Source: Chitinophaga sp. Ak27 (GTDB lineage Bacteria; Bacteroidota; Bacteroidia; Chitinophagales; Chitinophagaceae). Taken from it: a stretch of 64,000 nt of DNA. The stretch covers positions 62,001 through 126,000 of the forward strand of contig NZ_JABAOB010000006.1 in assembly GCF_012726295.1 (NCBI RefSeq), written 5' to 3'. A program made the position numbers and the translations under genes. The notes beneath the pieces are model-generated. The model searched no databases. It was not told the DNA's origin and saw only the letters and a list, made by a program, of their open reading frames with translations. Shown in pieces: positions 52,645-61,296 of this stretch (position 1 is the stretch's first letter; each line of letters starts with the position of its first letter).

Positions 52645-53896
52645 CAAGCGTCAACATATAAAACCGGAAGAGCTGGCTGGCTTAATCCGCCAATACCTGG
52701 AGGGAGAGCTGGATGATAAAGCTATGCATAACCTGGAGCGGCAGGCGCTTGACGACCCGTTCCTGGCCGATGCCCTGGATGGGTACGCCCAGCATTCAGC
52801 GGATCAACAGGCGCAACAGGCCGATCTTACAGCCAGACTGGCCCGGCGGATAGCCCCGGAGAAGGGGGGAATCAGGACACTATACTATCGATGGGCCGCT
52901 GCCGCCGCTATCTTGTTCCTTATGTTTTCAGCCGGGTGGTTCCTCTGGAATCAGCAACAAGCAGCTCCTCCGATTGCAGGTATCCCTGCTGCGCCCACGC
53001 CGGCAGCAGATTCAGCGGTACCTGCGCCGGTGCCCGGTACAGATAAATTAGCTAATGCCGAAAAAATTGCCCCGGAAACGTCCCGGGCGCCGCAAGTGTT
53101 ATCTAAAAACAGGAAAAATGCGCCACCTGCTGAACTGTCATCCACTCAAGACGAAGTGCAGGAAGCTGCACCTGCGGTAACACCTCCACCTCCCACGGTG
53201 ACCGCTGCACCGGCGCCTGTAGCAGCACCAGTATTAAAATCAGCCAGTCCGGCTAGCTTGACGCCTGGAGCGCCTCCCGCGAAGCCAACTGGCCGTAGCG
53301 AAGGTGATCAGGTGGTCGTATCTTCTAACTTATACAAAAGAAAGCAACAGACAGATACCTCTTTATCGGGCAATGTAGCCTTGTTAGACAATAAAGACAA
53401 AGCGCTGAATGAGGCAGTGGTGGTAGGATATGGCGCGCAGAAAAAGGAATCAGCATCCGCTAAGCTGATGATTCGTGGCATTAGCCCGGATTCAGGTTTA
53501 CAGGGAGCGCTGCAGGGGAAGGTAGCCAGAGTGGCTATTGAGCGGGAATCGAACGCGCTTAATGATGTGGTGGTAGTTGGATTTGGCCGTAGTGAAAATG
53601 CGGAAGACCCGACCTACCGCGCACCTTCGCCGGTAACAGGCCTTACTGCTTTTGAGAACTACCTGCGTACCAAAACCGCTAACCCGGAAAATAAATACCA
53701 TGGCATTGTACGTGTAGCCTTTACTGTTATGCCCGATGGGTCGTTGCAGCACTTTAAGATACTGCGTCATTTAAATGAGGCCTGTGATGCAGAGGCTATC
53801 AGGGTCATTAAAGAAGGGCCGTCGTGGACGCCGGCATCAGACGGGAAACCAGCCAAAGTAAAGGTAAGTGTGAAATTCAGCGCAAAAAAAGATTAG
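52637..53896 (+). CDS. Anti-sigma/TonB hybrid with SusC-plug-like motifs
   Basis: A 419-aa single-pass membrane protein. Residues 1-85 are a short cytoplasmic domain with RQYLEGELDDKAMHNLE, like Bacteroidota anti-sigma domains. A membrane helix covers about 86-104, then comes a long Pro/Ala-rich linker. Residues 256-270 (ALNEAVVVGYGAQKK) and 307-321 (ALNDVVVVGFGRSEN) are nearly the signature that opens the plug of SusC/RagA receptors, and ALQGKVARV (291-299) resembles the plug's LxGRVxGV motif. The end (about 335-416) is a TonB C-terminal domain (IVRVAFTVMPDGSL, EAIRVIKEGPSWTPA). It overlaps the sigma gene by 8 bases and the convergent LutB-like gene by 4. Confidence 0.82.
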   Translation: MSDKRQHIKPEELAGLIRQYLEGELDDKAMHNLERQALDDPFLADALDGYAQHSADQQAQQADLTARLARRIAPEKGGIRTLYYRWAAAAAILFLMFSAGWFLWNQQQAAPPIAGIPAAPTPAADSAVPAPVPGTDKLANAEKIAPETSRAPQVLSKNRKNAPPAELSSTQDEVQEAAPAVTPPPPTVTAAPAPVAAPVLKSASPASLTPGAPPAKPTGRSEGDQVVVSSNLYKRKQQTDTSLSGNVALLDNKDKALNEAVVVGYGAQKKESASAKLMIRGISPDSGLQGALQGKVARVAIERESNALNDVVVVGFGRSENAEDPTYRAPSPVTGLTAFENYLRTKTANPENKYHGIVRVAFTVMPDGSLQHFKILRHLNEACDAEAIRVIKEGPSWTPASDGKPAKVKVSVKFSAKKD

Positions 53897-55272
53897 CCTT
53901 TATTCCGCTCTTTCCATTGCTGATTGAAAGATTTAGCGGCAAATACCGGCAGTTCCCGGTTATCTCCCCAGCTCTTGGCAAAAAAACGACGTAATAGGAA
54001 ATTCTTCATTTTTCCGCTGGCCATATTCATCATTTTCCGACTGCCACAGCCCTGTTTCCATAGATACCAGGCAAATTTTTCCCCGCCGGAAGTATAATTT
54101 TCCTCCACTGCTTTTTGCCGGTTATGCAGCAAGAGTTCATGCAGGTTGATACGTACCGGGCATACTTCTGTGCAATTGCCACAAAGGGAAGAGGCAAAGC
54201 TCAGATGGATATAGGAATCCATCCCTTTCAGATGGGGCGTAATAACAGCGCCAATAGGACCGCTATAGGTGGCGGCATAAGTATGACCGCCAATGTTTTT
54301 ATAAACGGGACAAGCATTCAGACAGGAGCCGCAGCGAATACAATACAGGCTTTCGCGGGCGGTAGTATCCTGGAGGATATTGGTACGGCCGTTGTCCATC
54401 AGGATCACATACATTTCTTCGGGACCGTCGGTTTCTCCTTCCTGGCGGGGGCCACTGAAAATGCTGTTATAGGCGGTCACCTGTTGCCCGGTTCCATAGG
54501 TGGCCAGTAAAGGCCAGAAGAGGCCCAGGTCGGCGATGGAAGGCAATACTTTTTCGATGCCCACCAATACAATATGTGTTTTGGGAAACGCAGTAGTGAG
54601 GCGTGCATTACCTTCATTTTCTGTGACGGCCACAGAACCGGTATCAGCCAGGATAAAGTTGGCGCCGGTGATGCCAATTTCTGCTTCCAGGTATTTGTGG
54701 CGGAGTTTATCGCGGGCTACCAAGGTGAGTTGCTCTGGCGTAAGACCCGGATCAGTGCCCAGTTTTTCTGCAAAAAGGCGGGCGACATCTTCCTTGCTCT
54801 TATGCATGGCCGGTGTAACGATATGATAAGGAGGTTCTCCGTCGAGTTGTTGGATGTATTCGCCCAGGTCTGTTTCCACACATTCAATCCCGTTGCTTTC
54901 CATAAAGGCGTTGAGATGTACCTCTTCGGTGGCCATGGACTTGCTCTTCACAATGCTTTTGCATTGTTTGGCCTGACAGATGGCCAGGATTTCCTGTTGT
55001 GCCTGTTCTGCAGTTTCAGCCCATATCACTTTGCCGCCACGCCGGGTGAAGTTTTGTTCAAATTCTTCCAGGAGATTATCCAGATGCTCGATCGCTCTCC
55101 ACTTTATATTTTTAGCTCTTTCGCGCGCAATGGCCAGGTCTGCAAACTGTTGTTTACCCGCTTTTACGGCTGTATTATATTTGCCTATATTGAAATTGAT
55201 CGTCTGCCGGTGGCCCAGATCAGCCGCTTTTTTATCACTTTCTTCGAGAAAAGTAGATGCTATTTGATGCAT
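53893..55272 (-). CDS. LutB-type iron-sulfur LUD protein (lactate utilisation)
   Basis: A 459-aa cytoplasmic protein with an N-terminal LUD domain (about 60-280; GKVIWAETAEQAQQEILAI, ILADTGSVAVTENEGNARL) and two ferredoxin-type sites. The sites are CIRCGSCLNACPVYKN (about 310) and LCGNCTEVCPVRINLHEL (about 362), each with four Cys. It matches LutB of the LutABC L-lactate dehydrogenase complex. LutA and LutC are not adjacent here. It ends inside the last codon of the convergent TonB hybrid. The start is taken at MHQIASTF, two codons into the longer frame. Confidence 0.88.
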   Translation of the reverse strand: MHQIASTFLEESDKKAADLGHRQTINFNIGKYNTAVKAGKQQFADLAIARERAKNIKWRAIEHLDNLLEEFEQNFTRRGGKVIWAETAEQAQQEILAICQAKQCKSIVKSKSMATEEVHLNAFMESNGIECVETDLGEYIQQLDGEPPYHIVTPAMHKSKEDVARLFAEKLGTDPGLTPEQLTLVARDKLRHKYLEAEIGITGANFILADTGSVAVTENEGNARLTTAFPKTHIVLVGIEKVLPSIADLGLFWPLLATYGTGQQVTAYNSIFSGPRQEGETDGPEEMYVILMDNGRTNILQDTTARESLYCIRCGSCLNACPVYKNIGGHTYAATYSGPIGAVITPHLKGMDSYIHLSFASSLCGNCTEVCPVRINLHELLLHNRQKAVEENYTSGGEKFAWYLWKQGCGSRKMMNMASGKMKNFLLRRFFAKSWGDNRELPVFAAKSFNQQWKERNKG

Positions 55273-55318
55273 AAGCAAGCAATATTCCTGATTAAAGATA
55301 GTTAAATCTCAAAATGAT

Positions 55319-55888
55319 TTACTCGTGTTCTTTTCTTGCAATTTTGTCCAGCACTTCATAAAATTCCGTGCCGTATTTTCTGATCAAAGCATCTTTGAGG
55401 AACCGGTATACAGGTACCTGTAAGGTTTTACCGTTTTTGCAGGCTGGTTTGCAAACATCCCAGCGGTCGTAATTTACGGCTTCAAAGGTTTCGTATTTTT
55501 TAATACGAATGGGGTAGAGGTGGCAGGAGATAGGCTTTTTAAAGTCCACCACGCCATCGTTATATGCTTTTTCTATACCGCAACCAACAATGCCATGATC
55601 GTCTATGGTAGCATAAGCGCAGATGCCTTTGTTAACAATGGGCGTTACGTATCCGTATTCGTCATCGGTAGTATTTGTGCCGGTATGTTCAATTTCCTGT
55701 ATTCCTTCTGCCCGCAGGTAGGATTTAATTTGCGGGTAAATTTTCTTCAGTGTTTTAACTTCCGTTTTATCGAGTGGGGCGCCGCAGTCACCCGCTACAC
55801 AACAGGCGCCTTTACAGGCGGAGAGATTGCAAACAAATTGCTCTTCAATTACTTCGTCACTTATGTATTTATCGTCAATGATGATCAT
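55319..55888 (-). CDS. DUF3109 family protein
   Basis: A 189-aa protein rich in Cys: CNLSACKGACCVAGDCGAP at the N-terminal third, GIVGCGIEK, CHLYPIR and CKPACKNG. This is the DUF3109 pattern, a conserved Bacteroidota family of unknown function; the Cys set suggests a bound metal or Fe-S cluster. It lies 46 bases upstream of the LutB-type gene on the same strand and may be cotranscribed. Confidence 0.9.
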   Translation of the reverse strand: MIIIDDKYISDEVIEEQFVCNLSACKGACCVAGDCGAPLDKTEVKTLKKIYPQIKSYLRAEGIQEIEHTGTNTTDDEYGYVTPIVNKGICAYATIDDHGIVGCGIEKAYNDGVVDFKKPISCHLYPIRIKKYETFEAVNYDRWDVCKPACKNGKTLQVPVYRFLKDALIRKYGTEFYEVLDKIARKEHE

Positions 55889-55961
55889 CGGGAAATGGTC
55901 TTTTGCCTGAATTGTGTAACAGACAATCTTAATAAGACCACAAAGTTACAGTATTACGGGC

Positions 55962-56564
55962 TTATCTCCAGCGGAGGGTTTCCACCATGTGCCACATATC
56001 CTGTTCCAGGAATTTGTAAACGGGGGCGAGGGAGTCGGCATTGGGGGTGGCATCGAAATAGAGGGCTCCCCGGAGGAAGTGATGGACGGAATCGGTGGCA
56101 AAAAACTGTTTGGACGAGGCGGCATTACCACCTACTTCATAGAAGGTGCCATTGACATGGTTGGGTGTATGAATCGCGTTTTCGTCAATGTATTCGGCCT
56201 TGTAGGTGTGTTTATAGGTCATTTTAAAGGCATCATCTACCAGTTTACGGAAGGTATTATTGCCTGGCCCGATAATTTTATAGCTCAGGTAAATTTTTCC
56301 ATTGAGGGAGGGAAAGTCTACATTGATCCAGTAAGGATTTTCCGGAGCTTCTCCAAAGAAGGAGGTGTCCTTTACGATATTGGCGTATGCAGGATATTCA
56401 AATGTATAGGGGTATCCTGGCATATCAAATTTGCGGTACTGTCTTTCCGGCAATTTTATCAGGAAATAGCCCCTGGGCTTAGGTGTGGGCACATTTTCAC
56501 AGGCGGTAAACAGTAATATGAACAGGGAAACCAGGGCGAGGGCCCTTCCTTTTACATCTGGCAT
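55962..56564 (-). CDS. gldD: Gliding motility lipoprotein GldD
   Basis: A 200-aa lipoprotein (signal ending LLFTAC) with the GldD signature PRGYFLIKLPERQYRKFD near residue 30 and GGNAASSKQFFATDSVHHFLRGALYF further on (a region). GldD is required for gliding and for the stability of the type IX secretion apparatus in Flavobacterium. It is 28 bases downstream of gldE on the same strand, the usual order. Gliding therefore probably operates or did operate in this organism. Confidence 0.92.
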   Translation of the reverse strand: MPDVKGRALALVSLFILLFTACENVPTPKPRGYFLIKLPERQYRKFDMPGYPYTFEYPAYANIVKDTSFFGEAPENPYWINVDFPSLNGKIYLSYKIIGPGNNTFRKLVDDAFKMTYKHTYKAEYIDENAIHTPNHVNGTFYEVGGNAASSKQFFATDSVHHFLRGALYFDATPNADSLAPVYKFLEQDMWHMVETLRWR

Positions 56565-56592
56565 TTTAGGCTTATTTAACAGGCGGTTATAC

Positions 56593-57939
56593 TTATTCAG
56601 CGGCGTCCGGCCTGATGGTGACCTGTACTTTCTGGATGCGCATTTTATTCACTTCCAGTACAGTAAAATCAAAGTTGTTGTAGTTAATAACGCTGTTTTC
56701 TTCCGGAAATTTTCCGGCCAGCTCTAATATGAGGCCGCCAAGGGAGTCGCTTTCGCCTTTTACTGCTTCGAAGGTTTCGGGTGTAATGTTCATGATGCGG
56801 CAGGCATCGTTGAGCATGGTTTTGCCTTCAAATACGTAGGTGAAGTTATCTACTTTGCTGTAGTTGAATTCTTCTTCATCGAATTCGTCTTTGATATCGC
56901 CAATTACTTCTTCCATGATATCCTCCAGGGTAACAATACCGGAGGTACCGCCAAATTCGTCTACCACTACGGCAAAGTGCATGCGTCTGCTCTGAAATTC
57001 AGAGAGCAGGTCTTCAATTAATTTGTGGCCATGTACAAAGAAAGGCTGGCGCATTACTTCGTGCCAGTCAAAGCTGTCGCCTTTATCGAGGTGAGGCAGT
57101 AGGTCTTTGGTATGGATAACGCCAACGATGTTGTCGAGATTATCTTTATATACGGGTAACCTTGAGTAGTGGAGGTCGGCCACCCTTTTGATGATGTCGG
57201 AAAAGGAGTTGTCGTATTCTACGCCGTTAACGTCGAGGCGACCGCGCATAATCTGTTTTACGGTGATGTTTCCGAATTTAAGGATGCCTTTCAGGATATT
57301 TTTTTCTTCCTGGGAAGCTGTAGGATCTACGCTCATTTCGATGGCTTCGTCAATTTCCTGGTAGTTGACGGGGCCGGCGCCGCGATGAAAGAGGCTGGCT
57401 TCCAGGCTTCCGCTCAGGCTTACAAAGAAGTCGCTTACTGGTTCCATGGTGGCATGGATGAGGCTTACAAACCAGGCGAAATAGGTAGCAAACCGGATAT
57501 TATTCTGGGCTGCCCAAACGCGGGGGAGGATTTGTCCGAAAAACAATAATATGAGACAGATAGCGGAAATGCGTACCACAAGTGAAACTACGGGCAGTGT
57601 TTGCAGGTCCTCCATTTGGGTTACGAGATAGTTGGTGATCATAATAAAGGCGATCATCAGCAATACCCCGGCTATTTGCAGGGAGGCCAGGAGGGATTTG
57701 GGCTTTTCCAGCAGTTTGGTAATGAGCTTGCCGGAAGCGTTTTGCCGGGTTTTAAGTACATTCAGGTCCTTATAATTCAAGGAAAAGAAAGCTACCTCTG
57801 CGCCGGATACGATAAAGGTAAGCAGCAGCAGCACAAATATAACAAGCAGGAACACCACCACGTTAGGGGTGCCAATAGGAGTGCTGGCTTGTAAAAGATA
57901 GGATACGTTGCTTGCCGAAAGGATGCCCAAAATGTTCAA
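56593..57939 (-). CDS. gldE: Gliding motility-associated protein GldE (CNNM/CBS)
   Basis: A 448-aa inner-membrane protein with the DUF21/CNNM transmembrane domain (about 1-190). A CBS pair follows (about 215-340; IMRGRLDVNGVEYDNSFSDI, FAVVVDEFGGTSGIVTLEDI), and the C-terminal CorC/HlyC domain (EEFNYSKVDNFTYVFEGKTM). It supports GldD function in Flavobacterium. It starts at ATG 57939 and lies in the conserved minus-strand order mutY, ssb, gldE, gldD. Confidence 0.92.
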   Translation of the reverse strand: MNILGILSASNVSYLLQASTPIGTPNVVVFLLVIFVLLLLTFIVSGAEVAFFSLNYKDLNVLKTRQNASGKLITKLLEKPKSLLASLQIAGVLLMIAFIMITNYLVTQMEDLQTLPVVSLVVRISAICLILLFFGQILPRVWAAQNNIRFATYFAWFVSLIHATMEPVSDFFVSLSGSLEASLFHRGAGPVNYQEIDEAIEMSVDPTASQEEKNILKGILKFGNITVKQIMRGRLDVNGVEYDNSFSDIIKRVADLHYSRLPVYKDNLDNIVGVIHTKDLLPHLDKGDSFDWHEVMRQPFFVHGHKLIEDLLSEFQSRRMHFAVVVDEFGGTSGIVTLEDIMEEVIGDIKDEFDEEEFNYSKVDNFTYVFEGKTMLNDACRIMNITPETFEAVKGESDSLGGLILELAGKFPEENSVINYNNFDFTVLEVNKMRIQKVQVTIRPDAAE

Positions 57940-58062
57940 CTTTGATGTAAAAAATCAAAAATAAGGGGAAAGTAATTCACGGAATCGCTTTCCCTGCACG
58001 CAAATATAAGTAATGTCCCTATATGGGATTACGTACATTAAAAACTTAATATTTTTTTGCAA

Positions 58063-58521
58063 CTAAAACGGCAGATCGTCTGCGGGTTCATTCAGGGAGG
58101 GGGGAATTTCCATTCCCGGGAAATTGTCGCCCGCACCGGAACCGCTGCTGCTATGGTGAGGTATGGGGTGATCTTGGTTGTTGAGGTCCATGCGTTTATC
58201 CAGCATAACCAGGTTATCTCCTACAACTTCGGTAGCAAATTTTTTATTGCCTTCTTTGTCTTCCCAGCTGCGGGTACGTAAACGACCTTCGATGTAAACC
58301 AGGCTGCCTTTGTGCAGGTATTTCTGCGCTAGTTCGGCCAGCCCACGCCATAGCACTACCGTATGCCATTCTGTTTGTGAAATGAGCTTGCCTGCTCTGT
58401 CTTTAAATGTTTCAGTAGTGGCCAGTGAAAATTTGGCTACTGCGATATTCCCTTCCAGAAATTGTACATCCGGATCTCTGCCCAAATTGCCTATCAGGAT
58501 TACTTTATTAACACCTCTCAT
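58063..58521 (-). CDS. ssb: Single-stranded DNA-binding protein
   Basis: A 152-aa SSB. The OB fold (about 1-105) starts MRGVNKVILIGNLGRDPDVQ, with ISQTEWHTVVLWRGLAELAQ and LVYIEGRLRTRSWEDKEGNK. A Gly/Ser-rich linker leads to the canonical acidic tip ending in DDLPF, through which SSB recruits replication and repair enzymes. It works in replication and recombination, between mutY and gldE in the conserved order. Confidence 0.97.
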   Translation of the reverse strand: MRGVNKVILIGNLGRDPDVQFLEGNIAVAKFSLATTETFKDRAGKLISQTEWHTVVLWRGLAELAQKYLHKGSLVYIEGRLRTRSWEDKEGNKKFATEVVGDNLVMLDKRMDLNNQDHPIPHHSSSGSGAGDNFPGMEIPPSLNEPADDLPF

Positions 58522-58717
58522 AGTTGTAGGTTTTTTTAGTCTATTGTTAAAGAGTTCTTCTTCGATAAATAAACAACCTTCTTAAAGTTAATATTTTTTT
58601 CCAATCGATACCTAAAAATTTCTTACTGGCGGCGGATGGAGCCGGATTTTATTATTACGGGCTATTGCAGAAGTGATTGAATGTTTAATGTATATTTTTT
58701 ATCTCTATGCGTGTGGA

Positions 58718-59791
58718 CTAAAATAATTGAAGATGGTGACTTTCCAGGAAAGTAGTAATGGTTTTCGGAAAAGCATATTTGTGCAGGCTGTTTCCTGGTA
58801 CCAGCATATAATCCGGTAGATTGGGCCGTTGCTTAACTACCAGGCTGATGAACTGGCTATGAATAGTTTGATGGGTGAGTTGTTGTTTAAGTGGAGCAGA
58901 CACCTCTTCCAGCTCAAAGGGTATGTTGCCCAATATGGTTTTAAAAGCGGTGGACGCCAGGAGTGCTGTAGCATCTGAAGGGCCGGGAGTTTCAATAAGG
59001 ATGAACTCGTGCAAATTCTGCCAGATATCGTTACCTATTCTCTTCCGGATAAAAATATCATTCTTGTAATGGAGCAGCAGGTAATTGAAATATCTTTTTT
59101 TGATCTGTAATTTTTTTGTTTTTACCGGGAGGAGGGAGACTAATTGCTGATGACGCGCCACACATTTCTTGCGAAGGGGGCAATCATCGCAGGCGGGCTG
59201 CTGTGGCTTGCATACGACGGCTCCGAAATCCATAATGCTTTGATTATATTCGGCGGAATGTGCTTTGGGGAGTAGTTCCTGTGCCAGGGTATCAAATTGT
59301 TTTTTTCCGGCGGTGCTGTCAATCGGTGTATCTATGCCGAAGTAGCGGGCCAGCACTCTGAATACATTGCCATCCAGTACGGCGTAGGGGAGATGGAAAG
59401 CAAAGGAGGCGATGGCAGCGGCGGTATAGGGGCCGATGCCTTTGAGTGCTTTAATCTGATCATATTGATCGGGGAATTTTCCCTGGTGGATGTTGGTAAT
59501 TTGGCGGGCGGCAGCGAGCATATTTTTACAGCGGGCGTAGTAGCCGAGGCCCTGCCAGAGGCGGAATACCTCCTCATCGGGCGCTGCAGCCAGTTTTTTA
59601 ACGGTGGGGTAGTGTTGAATAAACCGTTCATAGTACGGCCAGCCTTGTTCCACACGGGTTTGCTGGAGAATGATTTCCGATAGCCAGATCTTATATGGAT
59701 TTTTTTCACCTTTCCAGGGCATGTTGCGGGTATTGGTGTCCCGATTCCACTCCAGTAATTTTTCGGTAAAAAAATGTCGGTCTGATATCAT
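58718..59791 (-). CDS. mutY: A/G-specific adenine glycosylase
   Basis: A 357-aa repair enzyme that removes adenine mispaired with 8-oxoguanine. Seen: SEIILQQTRVEQGWPYYERF with catalytic Glu39, the helix-hairpin-helix LKGIGPYTAAAIASF, the catalytic Asp140 in VLDGNVFRVLARY, and the cluster motif C-x6-C-x2-C-x5-C (CKPQQPACDDCPLRKKC). The C-terminal NUDIX-like domain that recognises 8-oxoG is also present (about 230-357). ATG 59791 is the start. It lies upstream of ssb on the same strand. Confidence 0.96.
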   Translation of the reverse strand: MISDRHFFTEKLLEWNRDTNTRNMPWKGEKNPYKIWLSEIILQQTRVEQGWPYYERFIQHYPTVKKLAAAPDEEVFRLWQGLGYYARCKNMLAAARQITNIHQGKFPDQYDQIKALKGIGPYTAAAIASFAFHLPYAVLDGNVFRVLARYFGIDTPIDSTAGKKQFDTLAQELLPKAHSAEYNQSIMDFGAVVCKPQQPACDDCPLRKKCVARHQQLVSLLPVKTKKLQIKKRYFNYLLLHYKNDIFIRKRIGNDIWQNLHEFILIETPGPSDATALLASTAFKTILGNIPFELEEVSAPLKQQLTHQTIHSQFISLVVKQRPNLPDYMLVPGNSLHKYAFPKTITTFLESHHLQLF

Positions 59792-59975
59792 TTATATATT
59801 ATTTTAATAAAATTATTTAGTATATTGATATGGCAAATGCTGTACAAAACCCTATAAGGTACAACAGATACCCGTTTCCGGGCATGCAAATAAATATAAA
59901 TTATCGCCAATACCAGTTATAAGAAAAAATGATAAAATTTATTTGCTTAAAATTCAGCAATTAGAATTTTTAAAT

Positions 59976-59983
59976 TAACTTTG
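59976..59983 (+). promoter_or_regulatory. TAnnTTTG promoter box of the HU gene
   Basis: TAACTTTG lies 27 bases before the HU-family ATG and matches the Bacteroidota -7 element. The sequence before it is A/T-rich; no -33 TTTG at the right distance. Confidence 0.5.
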
Positions 59984-60010
59984 AGAGTAAAGTAATCCTC
60001 TCGCTTTCAT

Positions 60011-60298
60011 ATGAGAAAAGCTGATTTAATAAACAACATTGCTGAAAAAACCGGCATCCCCAAAGTAGACGTGTTAGTCACTCTTGAGGCCATGTTCAAG
60101 GAGGTGAAAGAAGCACTTGCTAACGGAGAACATATTTATATCCGTGGCTTTGGTAGCTTTATCACAAAGAAAAGAGCCGCCAAGATTGGGCGTAACATCA
60201 AGAAGAACGTAGCTGTGGAGATCCCCGAGCATTTTATTCCGGCATTCAAACCTTCGAAAGAATTTGTTGCTGAAGTAAAGAAGCTCAAAAGTTCTTAG
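60011..60298 (+). CDS. HU family DNA-binding protein
   Basis: A 95-aa HU/IHF-type protein. The helical N-terminal half (MRKADLINNIAEKTGIPKVD) and the beta-arm region with IYIRGFGSFITKKRAAKIGRN and EIPEHFIPAFKPSKEF follow the family layout. It is a dimeric DNA-bending protein shaping the nucleoid. It is 24 bases upstream of a TPR gene on the same strand. Confidence 0.95.
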   Translation: MRKADLINNIAEKTGIPKVDVLVTLEAMFKEVKEALANGEHIYIRGFGSFITKKRAAKIGRNIKKNVAVEIPEHFIPAFKPSKEFVAEVKKLKSS

Positions 60299-60322
60299 TT
60301 TTGCAGCCTAATATTTTAGGCG

Positions 60323-61165
60323 ATGCAAAAATCACAAGTTCTTCTGGTGAGTGCTGCGGTAGCACTATTGGTGATATTATTCGCCTTTGGCCGCACTGTG
60401 CCCCGGTCAGAAAAGAAACCTATGTCATCTGCTGCCCCTATGCAGGGTGGTCAGGATGTGGAACCTATTGCCTTCTCCGAACTGCTGGCTACAGCAAAAG
60501 GGAAAATTCCTGCTGATAAACTTCTACAGGTCAATACCATTGAAACCAATGTTGTTCGTGGGGATGTAAAAACCCAGAAGATTGCTGCATACCAGCAATT
60601 ATACAGCACATGGGACAGCTTGAATCAGCTGCCCGTAGCTGCATATTATCTTGGCGAAGCCGCGAAATTGGAAAATTCCGAAAAAAGCCTCACCTTTGCA
60701 GCCAATTTATTTTTAGCCCACCTGCAGCACGCAGAAGATCCGCGTATTGCAAAATGGGAGGCCGGGCAGGCAATCGCTTTGTTTGATCAGGCCATACAGC
60801 TGAACCCAGCTAATGACACGCTGAAAATATCACAGGCTATGGTATATATGAATACCGGTGAGCCTATGACAGGAGTAGCCAAGCTGAGGGAAGTTGTTGC
60901 TGCTCATCCTGATAACATCGATGCACAGGTTACTTTAGCTAATCTGGCCATTACATCAGGTCAGTACGACAAAGCTATCGAAAGACTGGAAGGGGTCCTG
61001 AAAACGCATCCCGATAACGCAAAAGTGTTATTTGTACTGGCAGAATCGTATAGAAGTAAAGGAGATAAGCAAAAGGCGATTGAATTGTTTGAAAAAAGCA
61101 AGCAATTCATGAATGATCCGGAACTGAAGAAAGAAGTAGATAGCTACATTAAGAGCATTAAATAA
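60323..61165 (+). CDS. Membrane-anchored TPR protein
   Basis: A 280-aa protein with one N-terminal membrane helix (about 5-24) and, in the second half, three or more TPR repeats (WEAGQAIALFDQAIQLNPAN, NLAITSGQYDKAIERLEGVL, ESYRSKGDKQKAIELFEKSK). The middle is helical. It may scaffold periplasmic complexes; no catalytic motif is seen. It follows HU by 24 bases and precedes the small ribosomal protein gene by 35 bases, so the three may be one transcript. Confidence 0.78.
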   Translation: MQKSQVLLVSAAVALLVILFAFGRTVPRSEKKPMSSAAPMQGGQDVEPIAFSELLATAKGKIPADKLLQVNTIETNVVRGDVKTQKIAAYQQLYSTWDSLNQLPVAAYYLGEAAKLENSEKSLTFAANLFLAHLQHAEDPRIAKWEAGQAIALFDQAIQLNPANDTLKISQAMVYMNTGEPMTGVAKLREVVAAHPDNIDAQVTLANLAITSGQYDKAIERLEGVLKTHPDNAKVLFVLAESYRSKGDKQKAIELFEKSKQFMNDPELKKEVDSYIKSIK

Positions 61166-61200
61166 TATTATTTTTCAATCATTTAAAAACGTATCAGCGT

Positions 61201-61296
61201 ATGCCTTGCGGTAAGAAAAGAAAAAGACATAAAATTGCCACTCACAAGCGTAAAAAAAGACTGAGAAAGAACCGGCATAAAAGTAAGAAGAAATAA
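61201..61296 (+). CDS. Small ribosomal subunit protein bS22 (AURKAIP1/COX24 type)
   Basis: A 31-aa, extremely basic peptide: MPCGKKRKRHKIATHKRKK, then RLRKNRHKSKKK and a stop. It has the sequence of the short Bacteroidota proteins annotated as AURKAIP1/COX24 domain, equivalent to mycobacterial bS22 and mitochondrial mS38 in the small subunit. It is often missed because of its length. The preceding 35 bases are A/T-rich with no long SD. The link to the ribosome is established for relatives, inferred here. Confidence 0.8.
   Translation: MPCGKKRKRHKIATHKRKKRLRKNRHKSKKK

Noticed and set aside
52637-53896. Remnant of a truncated SusC gene
   Set aside because: The SusC-like motifs sit in one intact frame between an anti-sigma-like N-terminus and a TonB domain, with no barrel region; it is a complete gene and not a fragment.
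53893-53896. Frameshift at the overlap of the TonB hybrid and LutB-like genes
   Set aside because: The two genes converge and merely share 4 bases; both end with complete domains.
54574-55305. A 243-codon open frame antisense to the LutB-like gene
   Set aside because: The opposite strand encodes a protein with two complete four-Cys cluster motifs; the antisense product is Phe/Cys-rich with no recognisable domain.
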